Shown piece after piece: positions 17,439-27,700 of a DNA stretch of 64,000 nucleotides. The position numbers and the translations under genes were made by a program. The stretch lies in NCBI RefSeq assembly GCF_001665395.1, contig NZ_LZSG01000037.1, positions 1-64,000 of the forward strand, in the 5' to 3' direction. Each line of letters begins with the position of its first letter. Position 1 is the first letter of the stretch. Below the pieces are notes generated by a model, which saw only the letters and a program-made list of their open reading frames with translations, made no database searches and was not told the DNA's origin. This DNA is from Mycobacterium sp. 1164966.3 (GTDB taxonomy: Bacteria > Actinomycetota > Actinomycetes > Mycobacteriales > Mycobacteriaceae).

Positions 17439-18233
17439 ATGGCGCATTTCTCCGGCTCTTCGGAGAAATCTCAGATCATTCTGCTTGGTGACCACGACAC
17501 GGTGGTGGGACACCGCGATGACTTGTCCGACTATGCGGCGCATCAGGGATGCACCATCGCCGAAGCCTTCTCGTTTGCACCGGGCGAGCCGGCAGCTCAC
17601 GACGACCTGACCGAGGTTGAGGCGGTGGTCTCGGCGCTGGGCCGCGCAATCGCGTACCGCATGCACATCTGGGTTCCCTTCCCGGGTCCGGATTTTGGGC
17701 GTGAGCAACACTGGCGGCGACTGAGTTTGGTGTTGCAGCGCCACGGCCTCACTTTCCTGTTCGGTCGGGAAATCGAGCCGTGCCCCACCAGCGGCGGGTT
17801 CAGCGAGATCGATTTCGCACTGCGACGGGAAGTCCAGGCTGTCGACGAGCTGGACAATGCGGCTTTGGCTATCGCGGGAATCGAAAGCCTCAGCCGTGAA
17901 ATCGAATTGGCCCTGGCCGCTAGTAGCACCACTGCGCTCGTCAGATCCGCAGCCCGCCGCGTGGCTGTGGGTGGCGGTGCCGATGCCGCTCGCGCCGATA
18001 GCGCTTCACCGCCGACGCTTCCAGCTCCGACGGCAGCGTGGGCGCATCGCCAGCCGGTGCTGAAGCGCTACGTTCGTTGGCTCGTGCACGGCTGCGGCGT
18101 CACGCAAGTTGCCACCGCTCGGGTTCTCAACTCGGCGGGACAACGCACCCCGAAAGGCCGCCTGTGGCAATCGAGTTCAGTGTCAGCCCTGCTGAACGGT
18201 CGCTACGACGGCGGCGCCGACGCCCGCCGGTGA
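17439..18233 (+). CDS. Recombinase-like DNA-binding protein
   Basis: 264 residues from the ATG at 17439, preceded by CGGGAGGT with good spacing. The C-terminus (about residues 195-260) reads VLKRYVRWLVHGCGVTQVATARVLNSAGQ, then TPKGRLWQSSSVSALLNGRY, which is the pattern of the Recombinase domain of large serine recombinases (a helical region that ends in ...W..ssV..iL.n..Y). The N-terminal 190 residues lack the usual Y-R-x-S catalytic stretch of a serine recombinase resolvase domain. It is more likely a DNA-binding or decayed recombinase than an active one. It borders the accessory island. Confidence 0.55.
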   Translation: MAHFSGSSEKSQIILLGDHDTVVGHRDDLSDYAAHQGCTIAEAFSFAPGEPAAHDDLTEVEAVVSALGRAIAYRMHIWVPFPGPDFGREQHWRRLSLVLQRHGLTFLFGREIEPCPTSGGFSEIDFALRREVQAVDELDNAALAIAGIESLSREIELALAASSTTALVRSAARRVAVGGGADAARADSASPPTLPAPTAAWAHRQPVLKRYVRWLVHGCGVTQVATARVLNSAGQRTPKGRLWQSSSVSALLNGRYDGGADARR

Positions 18234-18314
18234 GAAATGGAACGCTCGACGTGACTCGATGACGGTACACCGGTACCAGCATGTCGGTAGGAAGGTACCT
18301 CAATGGCTTTGAAC

Positions 18315-19466
18315 TCACTCGGTGAACAGCGCCATCGACGCGGTAAATCCGTGCAACGCGTTGCGGCCCGCGATCGGACCGATCTCACCGGCGGCGAAGA
18401 AACCGGCGAGTGGAATCCCGCCGAGTAGATCTTCGATCGTGGAGGCGTCGTGATCGGCCACTCCGAACATCCGACGGCCACGCCCATTACAGGTGAACAA
18501 CAGCGCGCCGGCGGGACGGCCGGGCATCGAGGCTCCCGCCCGCTCGACGGCCAGGCGCAGGTCTTTGTCGGCGCCTACCGCGTCACGCACCTGGAACTGC
18601 AGGGTCGCGCCGACTTCGACAACCTCGCCGATCTCGATCGCCCCGGTCGACGGGTCGGCGCCAAGCAGCCCGCGGATCAAGAAGTCCCCTTGCCCCGGAG
18701 CCGCCAAGTGCTCGTCGACAACGATCCCGACGTGCAGCCCGCGGCTGACCAGTTCCTGTTCTTCGCGGCCCAGCCCCTCAACGATTTCACGCAACCGGTG
18801 CAGTGGTGGCCTGCCGCCCAGCTCGGTGATCACCGCGCCGTCTGCGGCAGTGACGATGTAAGGATTGCCGATCGGGCGGCAGCCCTGCGACACGATCGGG
18901 ATGCCGCGCATGCCGGGCAGGCGCACGCCGACGAGGCCGGACGTCACCACGTCCTGGTCACGGAACAGCCGGGTATCACCAGGTCCCCGCCCACCGCTCA
19001 CTACGCCGCCCACGACGGTCGTTCCCGGAAGGTCGGCGTTGAGATGCTCGATGAGCAGGCTCGACGGGAACGTATACGGGTCGGGCAGCAGCAGGTGCAG
19101 ATCCTGCGCGGTCCGGTCGAACCGGTAGCCGGTGAGCAGCCCGCCCGAGCCGGTGCGGACGAAGTCCAATTGGAACGTCTCGGTGGACAATCCGGAGGCC
19201 AACCACACGGCGACCGCAGGCTTGTCTTCGATCTCGTGGCGGCCGGCGACGACTCCTTGCGCAACGCAACCGATCAGCGCGGGCGGCTCCACGGTTTCTT
19301 GCACCGTGTCCAGGACGTCGGCAGCCGCGTCGGTATGCGCTCGCGAGCCGAGTAACACGGCCAGTGACGGCGCCTCACCCGCGAGCTCGTCGCGCGCGTG
19401 CGCGGCGGCCTCGGCCGCGGCCTGCTTTGCATTGGCCGCGGTGGAAATACCGACTCCGATCCGCAC
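18315..19466 (-). CDS. FIST-domain protein, Rv0628c-like
   Basis: 383 residues. The sequence fits the FIST sensory architecture: an N-terminal FIST domain (about residues 25-215, including [26 protein letters not shown] and a glycine-rich GGVVSGGRG) and a FIST_C domain (about 225-360, with [14 protein letters not shown]). FIST proteins are thought to sense small ligands, perhaps amino acids, and often sit next to signalling genes, but the role of this mycobacterial member is unknown. No signal peptide is present, so it is cytosolic. Its position before the recD region agrees with Rv0628c. Confidence 0.85.
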   Translation of the reverse strand: MRIGVGISTAANAKQAAAEAAAHARDELAGEAPSLAVLLGSRAHTDAAADVLDTVQETVEPPALIGCVAQGVVAGRHEIEDKPAVAVWLASGLSTETFQLDFVRTGSGGLLTGYRFDRTAQDLHLLLPDPYTFPSSLLIEHLNADLPGTTVVGGVVSGGRGPGDTRLFRDQDVVTSGLVGVRLPGMRGIPIVSQGCRPIGNPYIVTAADGAVITELGGRPPLHRLREIVEGLGREEQELVSRGLHVGIVVDEHLAAPGQGDFLIRGLLGADPSTGAIEIGEVVEVGATLQFQVRDAVGADKDLRLAVERAGASMPGRPAGALLFTCNGRGRRMFGVADHDASTIEDLLGGIPLAGFFAAGEIGPIAGRNALHGFTASMALFTE

Positions 19467-19532
19467 CCTTCCATGATGCGCCGCTCAACGGGATGACGAC
19501 ACATTCAGCGCCACGACCGTTGTGCAACGACC

Positions 19533-22082
19533 CTATAGGCCCAACGCGGCCCGCAGCCGGCCCACGTCCATGCCGCCGCGCCCAGCCGCATCGGCCGGGA
19601 AGCTGTCGAGGAGCTTGATCAGGTCGCCGCGCCGGGTGGGATCGTCGGCGGCCTGTCGCGGGGTATGGCCGTTGAGCGCCGGGATGGGCAAATCGAGCCA
19701 CTTCGTCTCATAGTCGCGGATGAATTCCTCTACGACGGTGGATATTTCGGGATCGTCCGGATCGAGCGTGTCCTCGTCGGCCATTGAGATCTGCCCGGCC
19801 ATCTCCGCGGCTTCGTGGACGTCGCGCACTGGGCGGCGAGAGTCGTCGAGCACGCTCATGTCGGGATCCAGGCGCGCCAGCGTGGCCAGCACCCGATCCA
19901 TGCGCTTCTCGCTGTTGGTTTGCACCCGCAGCGCTTCGCCCTCGAAGACAAGGGTGGCCCGAATCCGCGACATGCCATCGGTGATGACGTGCTCGAACCA
20001 ATGCGGCTCGTCGCCGGCCCGATCGTAGGTGTCGTCGAGCAAGGTCTCCATTTCGGCGGCATCGGTGACCTCCACGATCGCCTCGCAGATCGCCAATGGG
20101 TCGCCCTCGGTGTTGGTCAGGGTCGGCGGTGCAAACCGGCGGCTCAGCTGCGCCACCAACGACACCGGATCGGGGCCCGCGTCGAGCAGGTCGATCAGTG
20201 CGTCGCGCTCATGCAGCGCAACCGGTTCCAGGCCGCCGAAGAACTGCATGCTGTCTCCGGCCGGCACCACCCGTCCACACACCAGCTGTCCCGGTTTCAG
20301 CTGGCGGCTGGCCGTCGCCTCACGCACCTCGTGTGTGTCGCCAGTGCGCACGTCGCGCACGCTGACGGACTGTCCGCGAAGCACCTGTTCGACCTCGAAG
20401 ACCGACCGCTCCACGAGTAGCCACTGCTGCGCAAGCAGCCGCTCGTCGTCGGGTAGCAGCTTTCCTCGGATCTCCAGAAATTCCTCAAATGCGCCGCCCT
20501 CGAACAGCACTGCGTCCAGCACCAGTGGATCACTCATCGCTGCAGTCAGATCGTCAGGAGCTTGAAGGGGATGGCGGCAGCGTTCGTAGCCCACCTCGGC
20601 CAGCAGCTCGTCCCATCCGGTCATCAGGGTGTGCTGGCAGGCTTTCGCGTACAGCCAACCCGCCCGCTCGGACAGCGGCAACTGCTCGCGGCCCAGATGG
20701 CATTTCTTGTATTTGCGGCCAGATCCGCACCAGCACGGATCATTTCGGCCGAGGTCGCGACGAGGCTCGGTCCGGTACCGCTCCAGTAGTTCCACCAGTG
20801 GATCGTCTGGCGAGGCTTCGGCGCGACGCAGTAGTGCCAACCCGTGCTCGACGTCGCCGCGATCGGAGGCAAACCTGGCCAGGTCCAGCAACGGCAGCGG
20901 CCACTCAGGATCCATTGACTCGGCCGCCAGTAGCTCGCGTTCGGCCGCGTCAATGTCGCCCATCCACTCCAGCGCCACCGCACGCAGCCATCGATACGCC
21001 ACTCGCGCCGGGCGGGCCACTTTGGGCTCCAGAACTTCGGCGAAGACGCCGAGCGCGGCCGGCTGGCCGCGTCCCGCACCTATTGTTTCGTCCACCAGGA
21101 GTCCGGCCAGTAGCGGATCGGCAAGGGCGGCCGCGATTTCGGCGACCGGATCAGCACCCGCGTCGTGTCGCCCCGCTGCGTCGTCGGGGGCCGTGGGCAC
21201 CGCATCTGGTACCACATGGTCCGCGCCGACGGCTTCCACTATCTGCGCCACCTGCTCGTACACCTGAACCAGCGTGTACAGGATGGCTGCATCGTCTTCG
21301 TCGAGGTCGTGTCGCTTTGCCAGCCTTTTGGCTCCGCGCTCGAATTCCCAAGAGGCGAAATCGAATCCGGATGGCGCAAGCCACTCGTCGCGATGTGCAA
21401 GACCGAAGTCGTCGGCGATTTCGCATAGCGGCAATAGCGGCTCGGTGAACAACGTTGGATCCTCGACACACGCCGTCCATACCGCAGAATCGAAGTACAC
21501 CGGCTCGTCGGGGCCGAGTGTCGCGGCAAGCCGTGCCCCCGCAGCGCCCTGCCCGACCGCTGTCACCCGCTCGACCACCAGCGCGTCATCGCTCAGCCGC
21601 ACCCCGACCAGGTCCCCCTCGGCGACGCCCAACCCCTGCAGCGTGCCCGGTGCCAACAGCAGGGCGCCATGTCCTGCCACCTCGTCGGAGATGCCGCGCT
21701 GCTCGAGCAACTCATCGTCGTAATCGGCCATGGCGACCTGCGCCGGTGACCCGTCGGTGAACCGCTGATACTGCTCGTACTCGCACAGCGTGGTGATCGG
21801 GGCGAGATCCGGAGTCACCCGCAGTAGGTCGTGGGCCACCTCGTCTGCGCCGAGCCGGTGGGTGAACACCCGACCGGCTACCTGCGCGGGCAACCAGATC
21901 CAGCGATCGTCAACCAATTGCCTTGCAGGAAACTCGATTTCGATACGAACCGCGCGCAATATCTCGTCCGGATCGGCCACGCCGCTGTCGCTCAATCGTT
22001 GCGAGAGGTCGTCCTCCGACAACGGGCCGTGTTCGGTCAGAACTCTCGCAAGGATCTGCTTCGCGTCGAACGATTTCGCCAC
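19533..22082 (-). CDS. Large SEC-C motif protein with TPR-like region
   Basis: 849 residues from the GTG at 22082, which has an AGGGTGG ribosome site and lies 11 bases after the stop of the VTT gene; the frame is open further up but that part overlaps the VTT gene and is shadow. A SEC-C motif, RNDPCWCGSGRKYKKCH, is at about 446-462 with Cys450, Cys452, Cys461 and His462 to bind zinc. Residues about 358-425 look like helical repeats (YRWLRAVALEWMGDIDAAERELLAAE). The remaining parts, including a C-terminal segment with many acidic residues, are not assigned. SEC-C motifs bind partners such as SecB or nucleic acids, so an adaptor role is possible. Confidence 0.75.
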   Translation of the reverse strand: MAKSFDAKQILARVLTEHGPLSEDDLSQRLSDSGVADPDEILRAVRIEIEFPARQLVDDRWIWLPAQVAGRVFTHRLGADEVAHDLLRVTPDLAPITTLCEYEQYQRFTDGSPAQVAMADYDDELLEQRGISDEVAGHGALLLAPGTLQGLGVAEGDLVGVRLSDDALVVERVTAVGQGAAGARLAATLGPDEPVYFDSAVWTACVEDPTLFTEPLLPLCEIADDFGLAHRDEWLAPSGFDFASWEFERGAKRLAKRHDLDEDDAAILYTLVQVYEQVAQIVEAVGADHVVPDAVPTAPDDAAGRHDAGADPVAEIAAALADPLLAGLLVDETIGAGRGQPAALGVFAEVLEPKVARPARVAYRWLRAVALEWMGDIDAAERELLAAESMDPEWPLPLLDLARFASDRGDVEHGLALLRRAEASPDDPLVELLERYRTEPRRDLGRNDPCWCGSGRKYKKCHLGREQLPLSERAGWLYAKACQHTLMTGWDELLAEVGYERCRHPLQAPDDLTAAMSDPLVLDAVLFEGGAFEEFLEIRGKLLPDDERLLAQQWLLVERSVFEVEQVLRGQSVSVRDVRTGDTHEVREATASRQLKPGQLVCGRVVPAGDSMQFFGGLEPVALHERDALIDLLDAGPDPVSLVAQLSRRFAPPTLTNTEGDPLAICEAIVEVTDAAEMETLLDDTYDRAGDEPHWFEHVITDGMSRIRATLVFEGEALRVQTNSEKRMDRVLATLARLDPDMSVLDDSRRPVRDVHEAAEMAGQISMADEDTLDPDDPEISTVVEEFIRDYETKWLDLPIPALNGHTPRQAADDPTRRGDLIKLLDSFPADAAGRGGMDVGRLRAALGL

Positions 22083-22093
22083 GGAAAACCACC

Positions 22094-22804
22094 CTATGCC
22101 GCTGGCGGGACGGGTGGCGAACCAGCCGCCCGCCGTCGCCATTTTCGATATCCACGCCGTGCCGCGAACGCACCGACGATGGCGGTCACGCACCACACCG
22201 CGATCGCTGCGTATGCCAGCGGCGCCGACCTGTTCCGGATCGAGGCGCCCAGCGCGGTGTAGACGAATGCACGCGGCGCCGAGCCAATGAATGAGCCGAC
22301 GGCCATCTGCCACAACGGAACTCCGAAAGCCCCGAAGGCATACGAAGCAAGTGCATCGGATATGCCGGGGATGAACCGCTGGCCGACGACCGCCCACAAT
22401 CCATGTCGTTCCACCAGCGCGTCGATGCGGTCCGCGCGCTGCGTGCCCAGTAGTGCCCGCGCGCTGTCCCGGCCGGCCCGGCGCCCGATGCAGCTCGCGA
22501 CGATAGCGGTACCCACCGCCGCACTCAGCGTCACCAAGATCCCGACCACAGGACCGAACAGCAACCCGCTGCCGGCGGCCAGGATCGAGCCCGGTACGAA
22601 CACCGCGCCCAAGAGGGCCGATGCCACCACGTAGGTCAATGGCGCCGCCGGGCCCGTCGCCTGAACCACGCGACGCACCGCCTCGACGTCAATGATTCGG
22701 GCGACGGCTACCAGGTAGAACATTCCGAGCAGGAAGCCGATAAACACGCTGAGCTGCACGACGTGGCGTCGTCGGCACGTGGGTGCGGGGGCGTCGTCAA
22801 CCAT
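22094..22804 (-). CDS. VTT (DedA/SNARE-associated) membrane protein, Rv0625c-like
   Basis: 236 residues from the ATG at 22804; the frame opens further upstream but that stretch has no family sequence. The VTT/DedA pattern is clear: a long N-terminal helix, then FVPGSILAAGSGLLFGPVVGILVTLSAAVGTAIVASCIGRRAG (about residues 70-112), and the later RFIPGISDALASYAFGAFGVPLWQM. Such proteins sit in the inner membrane; some are lipid scramblases or flippases. M. tuberculosis Rv0625c occupies a nearby position. It is the first gene of a two-gene operon with the SEC-C protein. Confidence 0.85.
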   Translation of the reverse strand: MVDDAPAPTCRRRHVVQLSVFIGFLLGMFYLVAVARIIDVEAVRRVVQATGPAAPLTYVVASALLGAVFVPGSILAAGSGLLFGPVVGILVTLSAAVGTAIVASCIGRRAGRDSARALLGTQRADRIDALVERHGLWAVVGQRFIPGISDALASYAFGAFGVPLWQMAVGSFIGSAPRAFVYTALGASIRNRSAPLAYAAIAVWCVTAIVGAFAARRGYRKWRRRAAGSPPVPPAA

Positions 22805-22955
22805 ATCGACCGCGATTCTTCCGCACGGGCAGAAGTGTCGGACCTCCGGAGGAGACAACGCCAGCCAATTATCAGGCCCCAGGCTGCCTGTCAAGACATT
22901 CGGCAGGTCGATAGCGCCGGTGCTATCAATTTGCGAGACATGGCATGGCCTGCAT

Positions 22956-22982
22956 TTTGGTACCAAAGTGGCAGGTGTGACG
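22956..22982 (+). repeat. Intergenic motif, copy 1: TGGTACC-N4-TGGCAGGTGTGACG
   Basis: TTTGGTACCAAA (22956-22967) is a perfect 12-base palindrome overlapping TGGTACC, and TGGCAGGTGTGACG follows at 22969-22982. The same two blocks with the same four-base gap recur at 45317-45341. This copy lies between the recD stop and the promoter region of the VTT gene, so it could be an operator or part of a terminator. Confidence 0.4.
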
Positions 22983-22998
22983 GCAGCCGCCGGACTAG

Positions 22999-24741
22999 TC
23001 ACGGGCTCGCGCCGGCACGCAGGCGTTGCGCGAGACCGCTGGCTCGCGCCGCGCGGCGGCCGATCGCAGCCCGCACGGACGCGTCAGACCCCACGACGCG
23101 TACCTTGCCCTTCGCGCGAGTCACCGCGGTGTAGAACAACTCTCGCGTCAGCAACCGCGAGTCCTCGGACGGCAACAGCACCGTCACTTCGTCCGCTTGG
23201 CTGCCCTGGGACTTGTGGATCGTCATCGCGTGCATGGTCTCGACGTCGCTCAACCGGCTGGTTGCGAAGTCCAGCGGTCCCGTGGCACCGGCGACGGCAG
23301 CGCGCAGACCATCGGGACCTTCCACTGTCACACCGGTGTCACCGTTGTAGACCCGCAACCCATAGTCGTTCGCGGTCACCAGCAGCGGGCGCCCGGCGTA
23401 CCACTCGGACCATGGCGGCAGTCCCGTATCCTCCGAAAGCCACTTCTCCACTTGCCGATTCCAGTGCCGAACGCCGAGAGGCCCATGCCGGTGGGCGCAC
23501 AGCAGCCTCTGCTCGTCCAGCGCCGCGAGCGCGGCATCGGCCGCGCCCAGCATCGCCGCCTCCCGCAGCCGAAGCGCGTGCGGCAACAGGATCGACCGCA
23601 ACCGATCAGTCGGGTCCTCGTCCTCGATGAACTCGATGTGTTCGTCGCCCGACCGCAGCAACGCCATCGCAGTGTCCGCGTCGCCGGTGCGGATCGCCTC
23701 CGCGAGCAACCCGATCGAGCGCCCGAATCGGTGCGACGTCCGCAGCTCCGCGACATGCACGTCATCGCGGGCTGACAGGCCGTCCACCAAGTCCGCGAGC
23801 ACCGCACCGGCTTCTACCGACGCGAGCTGATCGGCATCCCCGACCAGGATCAGCCGCGCATCTGGACGTATCGCCTCCAGCAACCGAGCCATCAAAGTCA
23901 GGGACACCATCGAGGTTTCGTCGACCACAATCACGTCGTGCGGCAGCCGATTAGCACGATCATGCCGAAAGCGCGACGACGAATCGGGTCTGCGACCCAG
24001 CAGCCGATGCAGCGTCGTCGCCCGCAGCTCTACCAGCCGCGCGCGATCGGACGCATCCATCCTGGCCACCTGGTGCTGCACCGTTTCGGCCAGCCGTGCC
24101 GCGGCCTTGCCCGTCGGCGCTGCCAACGCGATCCGCGGCTGCCCCGCGCCAGCGAGCTCGGCCTGCTCGGCCACCAGCGCCAGCAGTCTCGCGACCGTGG
24201 TGGTCTTACCGGTGCCGGGCCCGCCGGTAAGGACCGTGACCGCTTGCGACAGCGCGATTTTCGCCGCCTCCCGCTGCTCCTGGTAGTCCGCTGGGAAAAG
24301 TCGCTCGCAATCGGACACTTTGACGGGTGACGTGGAGGCCAGCAGCGCCAGGAGGTCGTCACACACCTGCTTTTCCTCGCGCCAGTAGCGGTCAAGGTAG
24401 AGCAGGCGGTCGTCGTAGAGGTGGAGCAGCGGTGGGTCGGCCAATAGTGTGCTCGAGCGCACTGCGGATAGCCACTCGGCCGGATCGGGCCAGGGTAGGT
24501 CGGCGTCCAAGGTTGAGCCCACCACACCGGCGAACGTTGACAGGTCGACGCACACCGAGCCGCCCCGCAGCGCCCGCACGGCCAGCGCCACCGCCAGCGC
24601 CACCCGTTCGTCGGTCTCCTGACCCAACGAGCAGAGCCGTTGCGCAACACGCACATCGGCCACGTCGAGCACACCGGCTTCGTTGAAGGCACGCAGTACG
24701 CCGGTGGCGCCGACAGCGACCTCGACATCCGTGAGCGTCAT
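22999..24741 (-). CDS. recD: RecD, helicase subunit of RecBCD
   Basis: 580 residues. The P-loop GGPGTGKTTT is at 173-182, followed by superfamily I helicase motifs such as VVDETSMVSL and the C-terminal AMTIHKSQGSQADEV (UvrD_C_2). RecD is the 5'-3' helicase of exonuclease V, which repairs double-strand breaks; in mycobacteria RecBCD mainly serves single-strand annealing. The ATG at 24741 overlaps the recB stop (ATGA). Gene order recC-recB-recD on one strand, all with four-base or one-base overlaps, gives a single operon. Confidence 0.95.
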   Translation of the reverse strand: MTLTDVEVAVGATGVLRAFNEAGVLDVADVRVAQRLCSLGQETDERVALAVALAVRALRGGSVCVDLSTFAGVVGSTLDADLPWPDPAEWLSAVRSSTLLADPPLLHLYDDRLLYLDRYWREEKQVCDDLLALLASTSPVKVSDCERLFPADYQEQREAAKIALSQAVTVLTGGPGTGKTTTVARLLALVAEQAELAGAGQPRIALAAPTGKAAARLAETVQHQVARMDASDRARLVELRATTLHRLLGRRPDSSSRFRHDRANRLPHDVIVVDETSMVSLTLMARLLEAIRPDARLILVGDADQLASVEAGAVLADLVDGLSARDDVHVAELRTSHRFGRSIGLLAEAIRTGDADTAMALLRSGDEHIEFIEDEDPTDRLRSILLPHALRLREAAMLGAADAALAALDEQRLLCAHRHGPLGVRHWNRQVEKWLSEDTGLPPWSEWYAGRPLLVTANDYGLRVYNGDTGVTVEGPDGLRAAVAGATGPLDFATSRLSDVETMHAMTIHKSQGSQADEVTVLLPSEDSRLLTRELFYTAVTRAKGKVRVVGSDASVRAAIGRRAARASGLAQRLRAGASP

Positions 24742-27700
24742 GCCGCCCGCCTGCCCTCGTCCAGCCGATCGGAGAGCTCCACCACCAATCCGGCCGGCGG
24801 TTGCCAGCTGAACACCCCGCACGGATGCCCGTCGACCACTGGCGTATCCGCGCCGCACATGCCCCGCACGAACAAGTACAACACCCCGCCCACGTGCCGC
24901 GCCGCGTCATCGCCAGGCACCCGCCATCGCAGAAACCGGTGCAGCACAACGGTATACAGCAACGCCTGCAACGGATAATCCGAATGCAGCATGGCCTCTG
25001 CCAACCGTTCGCGGCTGTAATCGGCAGCGGTGTCGCCGAGGTGGTTTGTCTTGTAGTCGACCACCAGGTAGCGCTGGCCGGGCAGCCGCAGCACCGCGTC
25101 GATCGAGCCGGTGAGATATCCGCGCAGCGATTGACCACCCAACCCGCCCGAGGCCAATCGATCGGCGTACGACGCCAGCGGATCATCGGCGGGCAGATGC
25201 ACCCGCAGCAGCTCGCCGACATCCGACAGCGCGATGTCAGGTGCGGCGCCGCGCGCATCGCCGCCGGCCAACGGAATCTCGAACTCCAACTCGCGCAAAC
25301 GATCCCGCAGCCCGATCTCGCGTAGCGTCAACCCGCCGCCCAACGGTCCCAGCGGCGTGTCGTTCATGGGCACCAGCGCGGAAGCCAGCTCGGCGGCACC
25401 GACGCCGACGGGCCACCACGCCAGCTGCCGACGAACCTGCTCTGTCAGCGCGGCCGCCAAGTCGGGCGCACTCGGATCCGTGGCCTCGAGCACCGCGTGC
25501 ACCAGCGACCCGAATGCCGCACCGGCCGGCATCCCGGTCAGCGGCGAAGCCAAGTCGTCGAAGTCGTTGCCGTTGCCGAGCGCGGTGACTACGACATCGT
25601 CCACCTCGTCGTCGCGCACGTCACCCTCCGGTTCGCTCTGGGTGCCGAGAAGGGCGGCGGATTCGCTCCCACGAATCAACGCCGAATAGGAGGTGCGCCG
25701 CCAGCTGATGTCTATTGCCCGATGAAAGTGCCGCACTTCGAAATGGGAATCCGGCCGCGCGGCGGGCTTGGCCGCGGGCGTCGCTATCGTCGATTCCTCC
25801 ACCGAGGGTCCGCCGGCCTCGTGCCATCGGCTGAACAAGGTCCACGCGTCTTCGTCGGTGATGGCGGAGTCGCACTTGCCCGGCACCTGCGCCTCATCCA
25901 CGCTGCGACCGCGCAACAGCCTGGACAAGCCGCCGTTGCGTTCGTCCCGCGACGGCGCCCACCATGCCACCACCTGTGACTGCGCCCGGGTCAGCGCGAC
26001 GTAGGTGAGCCGGATGTTGTTGCGCGCCTCCTCGGTTCGGTGCAGTTCTTCGACTTGGCGACGATCGGGACTGCCCTTACCGCCGATGTGTAGACAGCGC
26101 GTTCCGTTCTCTTCGTGATACAGCAGAATGTCGCTCTTGCGGACATATCGGTTGAACGCGAACGGCAGATAGACGATCGGGAACTGCAGTCCCTTGGCCA
26201 CGAAGACCGTCATGATCTGCACCGCGGCCGCATCGCTGTCCAGACGGCGATTTCGTTCGGACTCGCCGGTGCGGTCGGCGCACTGCCGCCGCAGCCAGTC
26301 CCGCAGCGCCGGCAGCCCGTAGTGCTCTCGATGCGCGATCTCGTGCAGCAGCTGCGCGATGTGGGCCAGGTCGGTCATGTGTCGCTCGCCGCCGTGTTGC
26401 GCGAGTACCCGTCGGCCCATCCCGTGCAGCTGCGCGGCTTCGAACACCGCGGCCATGCCGCGCTGCCGGGCATGCGAGGCCCACTCCCGCAGGGCGGCGG
26501 CGACCCGGTCGGTGAGCTTATCGCCTTCAATGGCAAGGGTTTCCGCGGTTTCCCCGAAGAACATGGTGCACGCCGCGGCGCGAACCAGCCCGCTGCGGTG
26601 CGGGGCATCGAAGGCTTCCAGCAGGCACAGCCAGTCTTTGGCGGCGTGCGATTCGAACACATCGGTGTCGCCGGTGTAGATCGCCGGAATACCGGCCGCG
26701 GCGAGGGCGTCGCGGCAAGCGCGTGCGTCCTTGTGCTGCTCGACGATCACCGCGATGTCCCCGGCCCCGACCGGCCGATCGTTGTAGGTGGCGCCGGAGG
26801 CGAGCAGCGATCCGATGTCGGCCGCCAGGTCCGCCGGAATATGCCGCCGCAGAACGTCGATCGGAATGTTGTCGAATTCGTCATAGCCCAGAGCGAGCCG
26901 TTTGACGACCCGCAGCCGGAACGGCGCGTCGTGCGGAGCGCCGGTTAGGCGGTGCCCGTCGTGGCGAGCATGGATTTCGTGTACGACGATGTCCGGATGG
27001 CCCAGTGCCGCGCCGCGCAGGACGGTCTGCAAGCTGTCCACCAGTGCGCGGTCGCTGCGCCAGTTAACGCCCAGCGTGTACCGGGCTCCGGCGGTGCGCG
27101 CGGCCTCCAGATAGGTGTGGATGTCACCGCCGCGGAAACCGTAGATGGCTTGCTTCGGGTCACCGATCAGAATCAGGGTGGAGTGTCCTGCGAACGCGCA
27201 TTCCAGCACCCGCCATTGGATCGGATCGGTGTCCTGGAACTCGTCGACCAGCACGATGCGCCAGCGCCCGCGCATCCGCTCGCGTGCCGGTGAGTCTTCT
27301 GCCGCAAGAGCTTTGGCGAGCCCGGTCAACAAATCGTTGAAGCCGACAACTCCCAGCCGTCGCTTGCGGCGTTCGAGTTCGCTGCACGCGGCGGCGGAGA
27401 ACCGCAGTCGGGCAGCCGGGGCGCTCGCCGGTTCGGGATCAAGCGGTCGCAGCTGCGCACACGGGTCGTCGACGACCTCGCGGGCGAGCGTCAGCGCCTC
27501 TCTGTAGGTGAGCACCGGCTCGTTCTCGCCGCCCCCGAACCGGGCGAGGTAGAGGTCGTCGACGATTTCGGTGACCAGATCATCGAGGCTCTCCTGAAGC
27601 GTGACGTCGGCAGCGCTATCCCCGGCAACGCCAAGCGATTTCAGCACCGACCCGCAGAATTCGTGGGTGGTCGCGATGGTGGCCGCGTCGAAGTTCGCCA

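Noticed and set aside
22083..22397. Upstream extension of the SEC-C gene to an earlier start
   Set aside because: It would overlap the VTT gene by 300 bases and has no family similarity; GTG at 22082 has a proper ribosome site.
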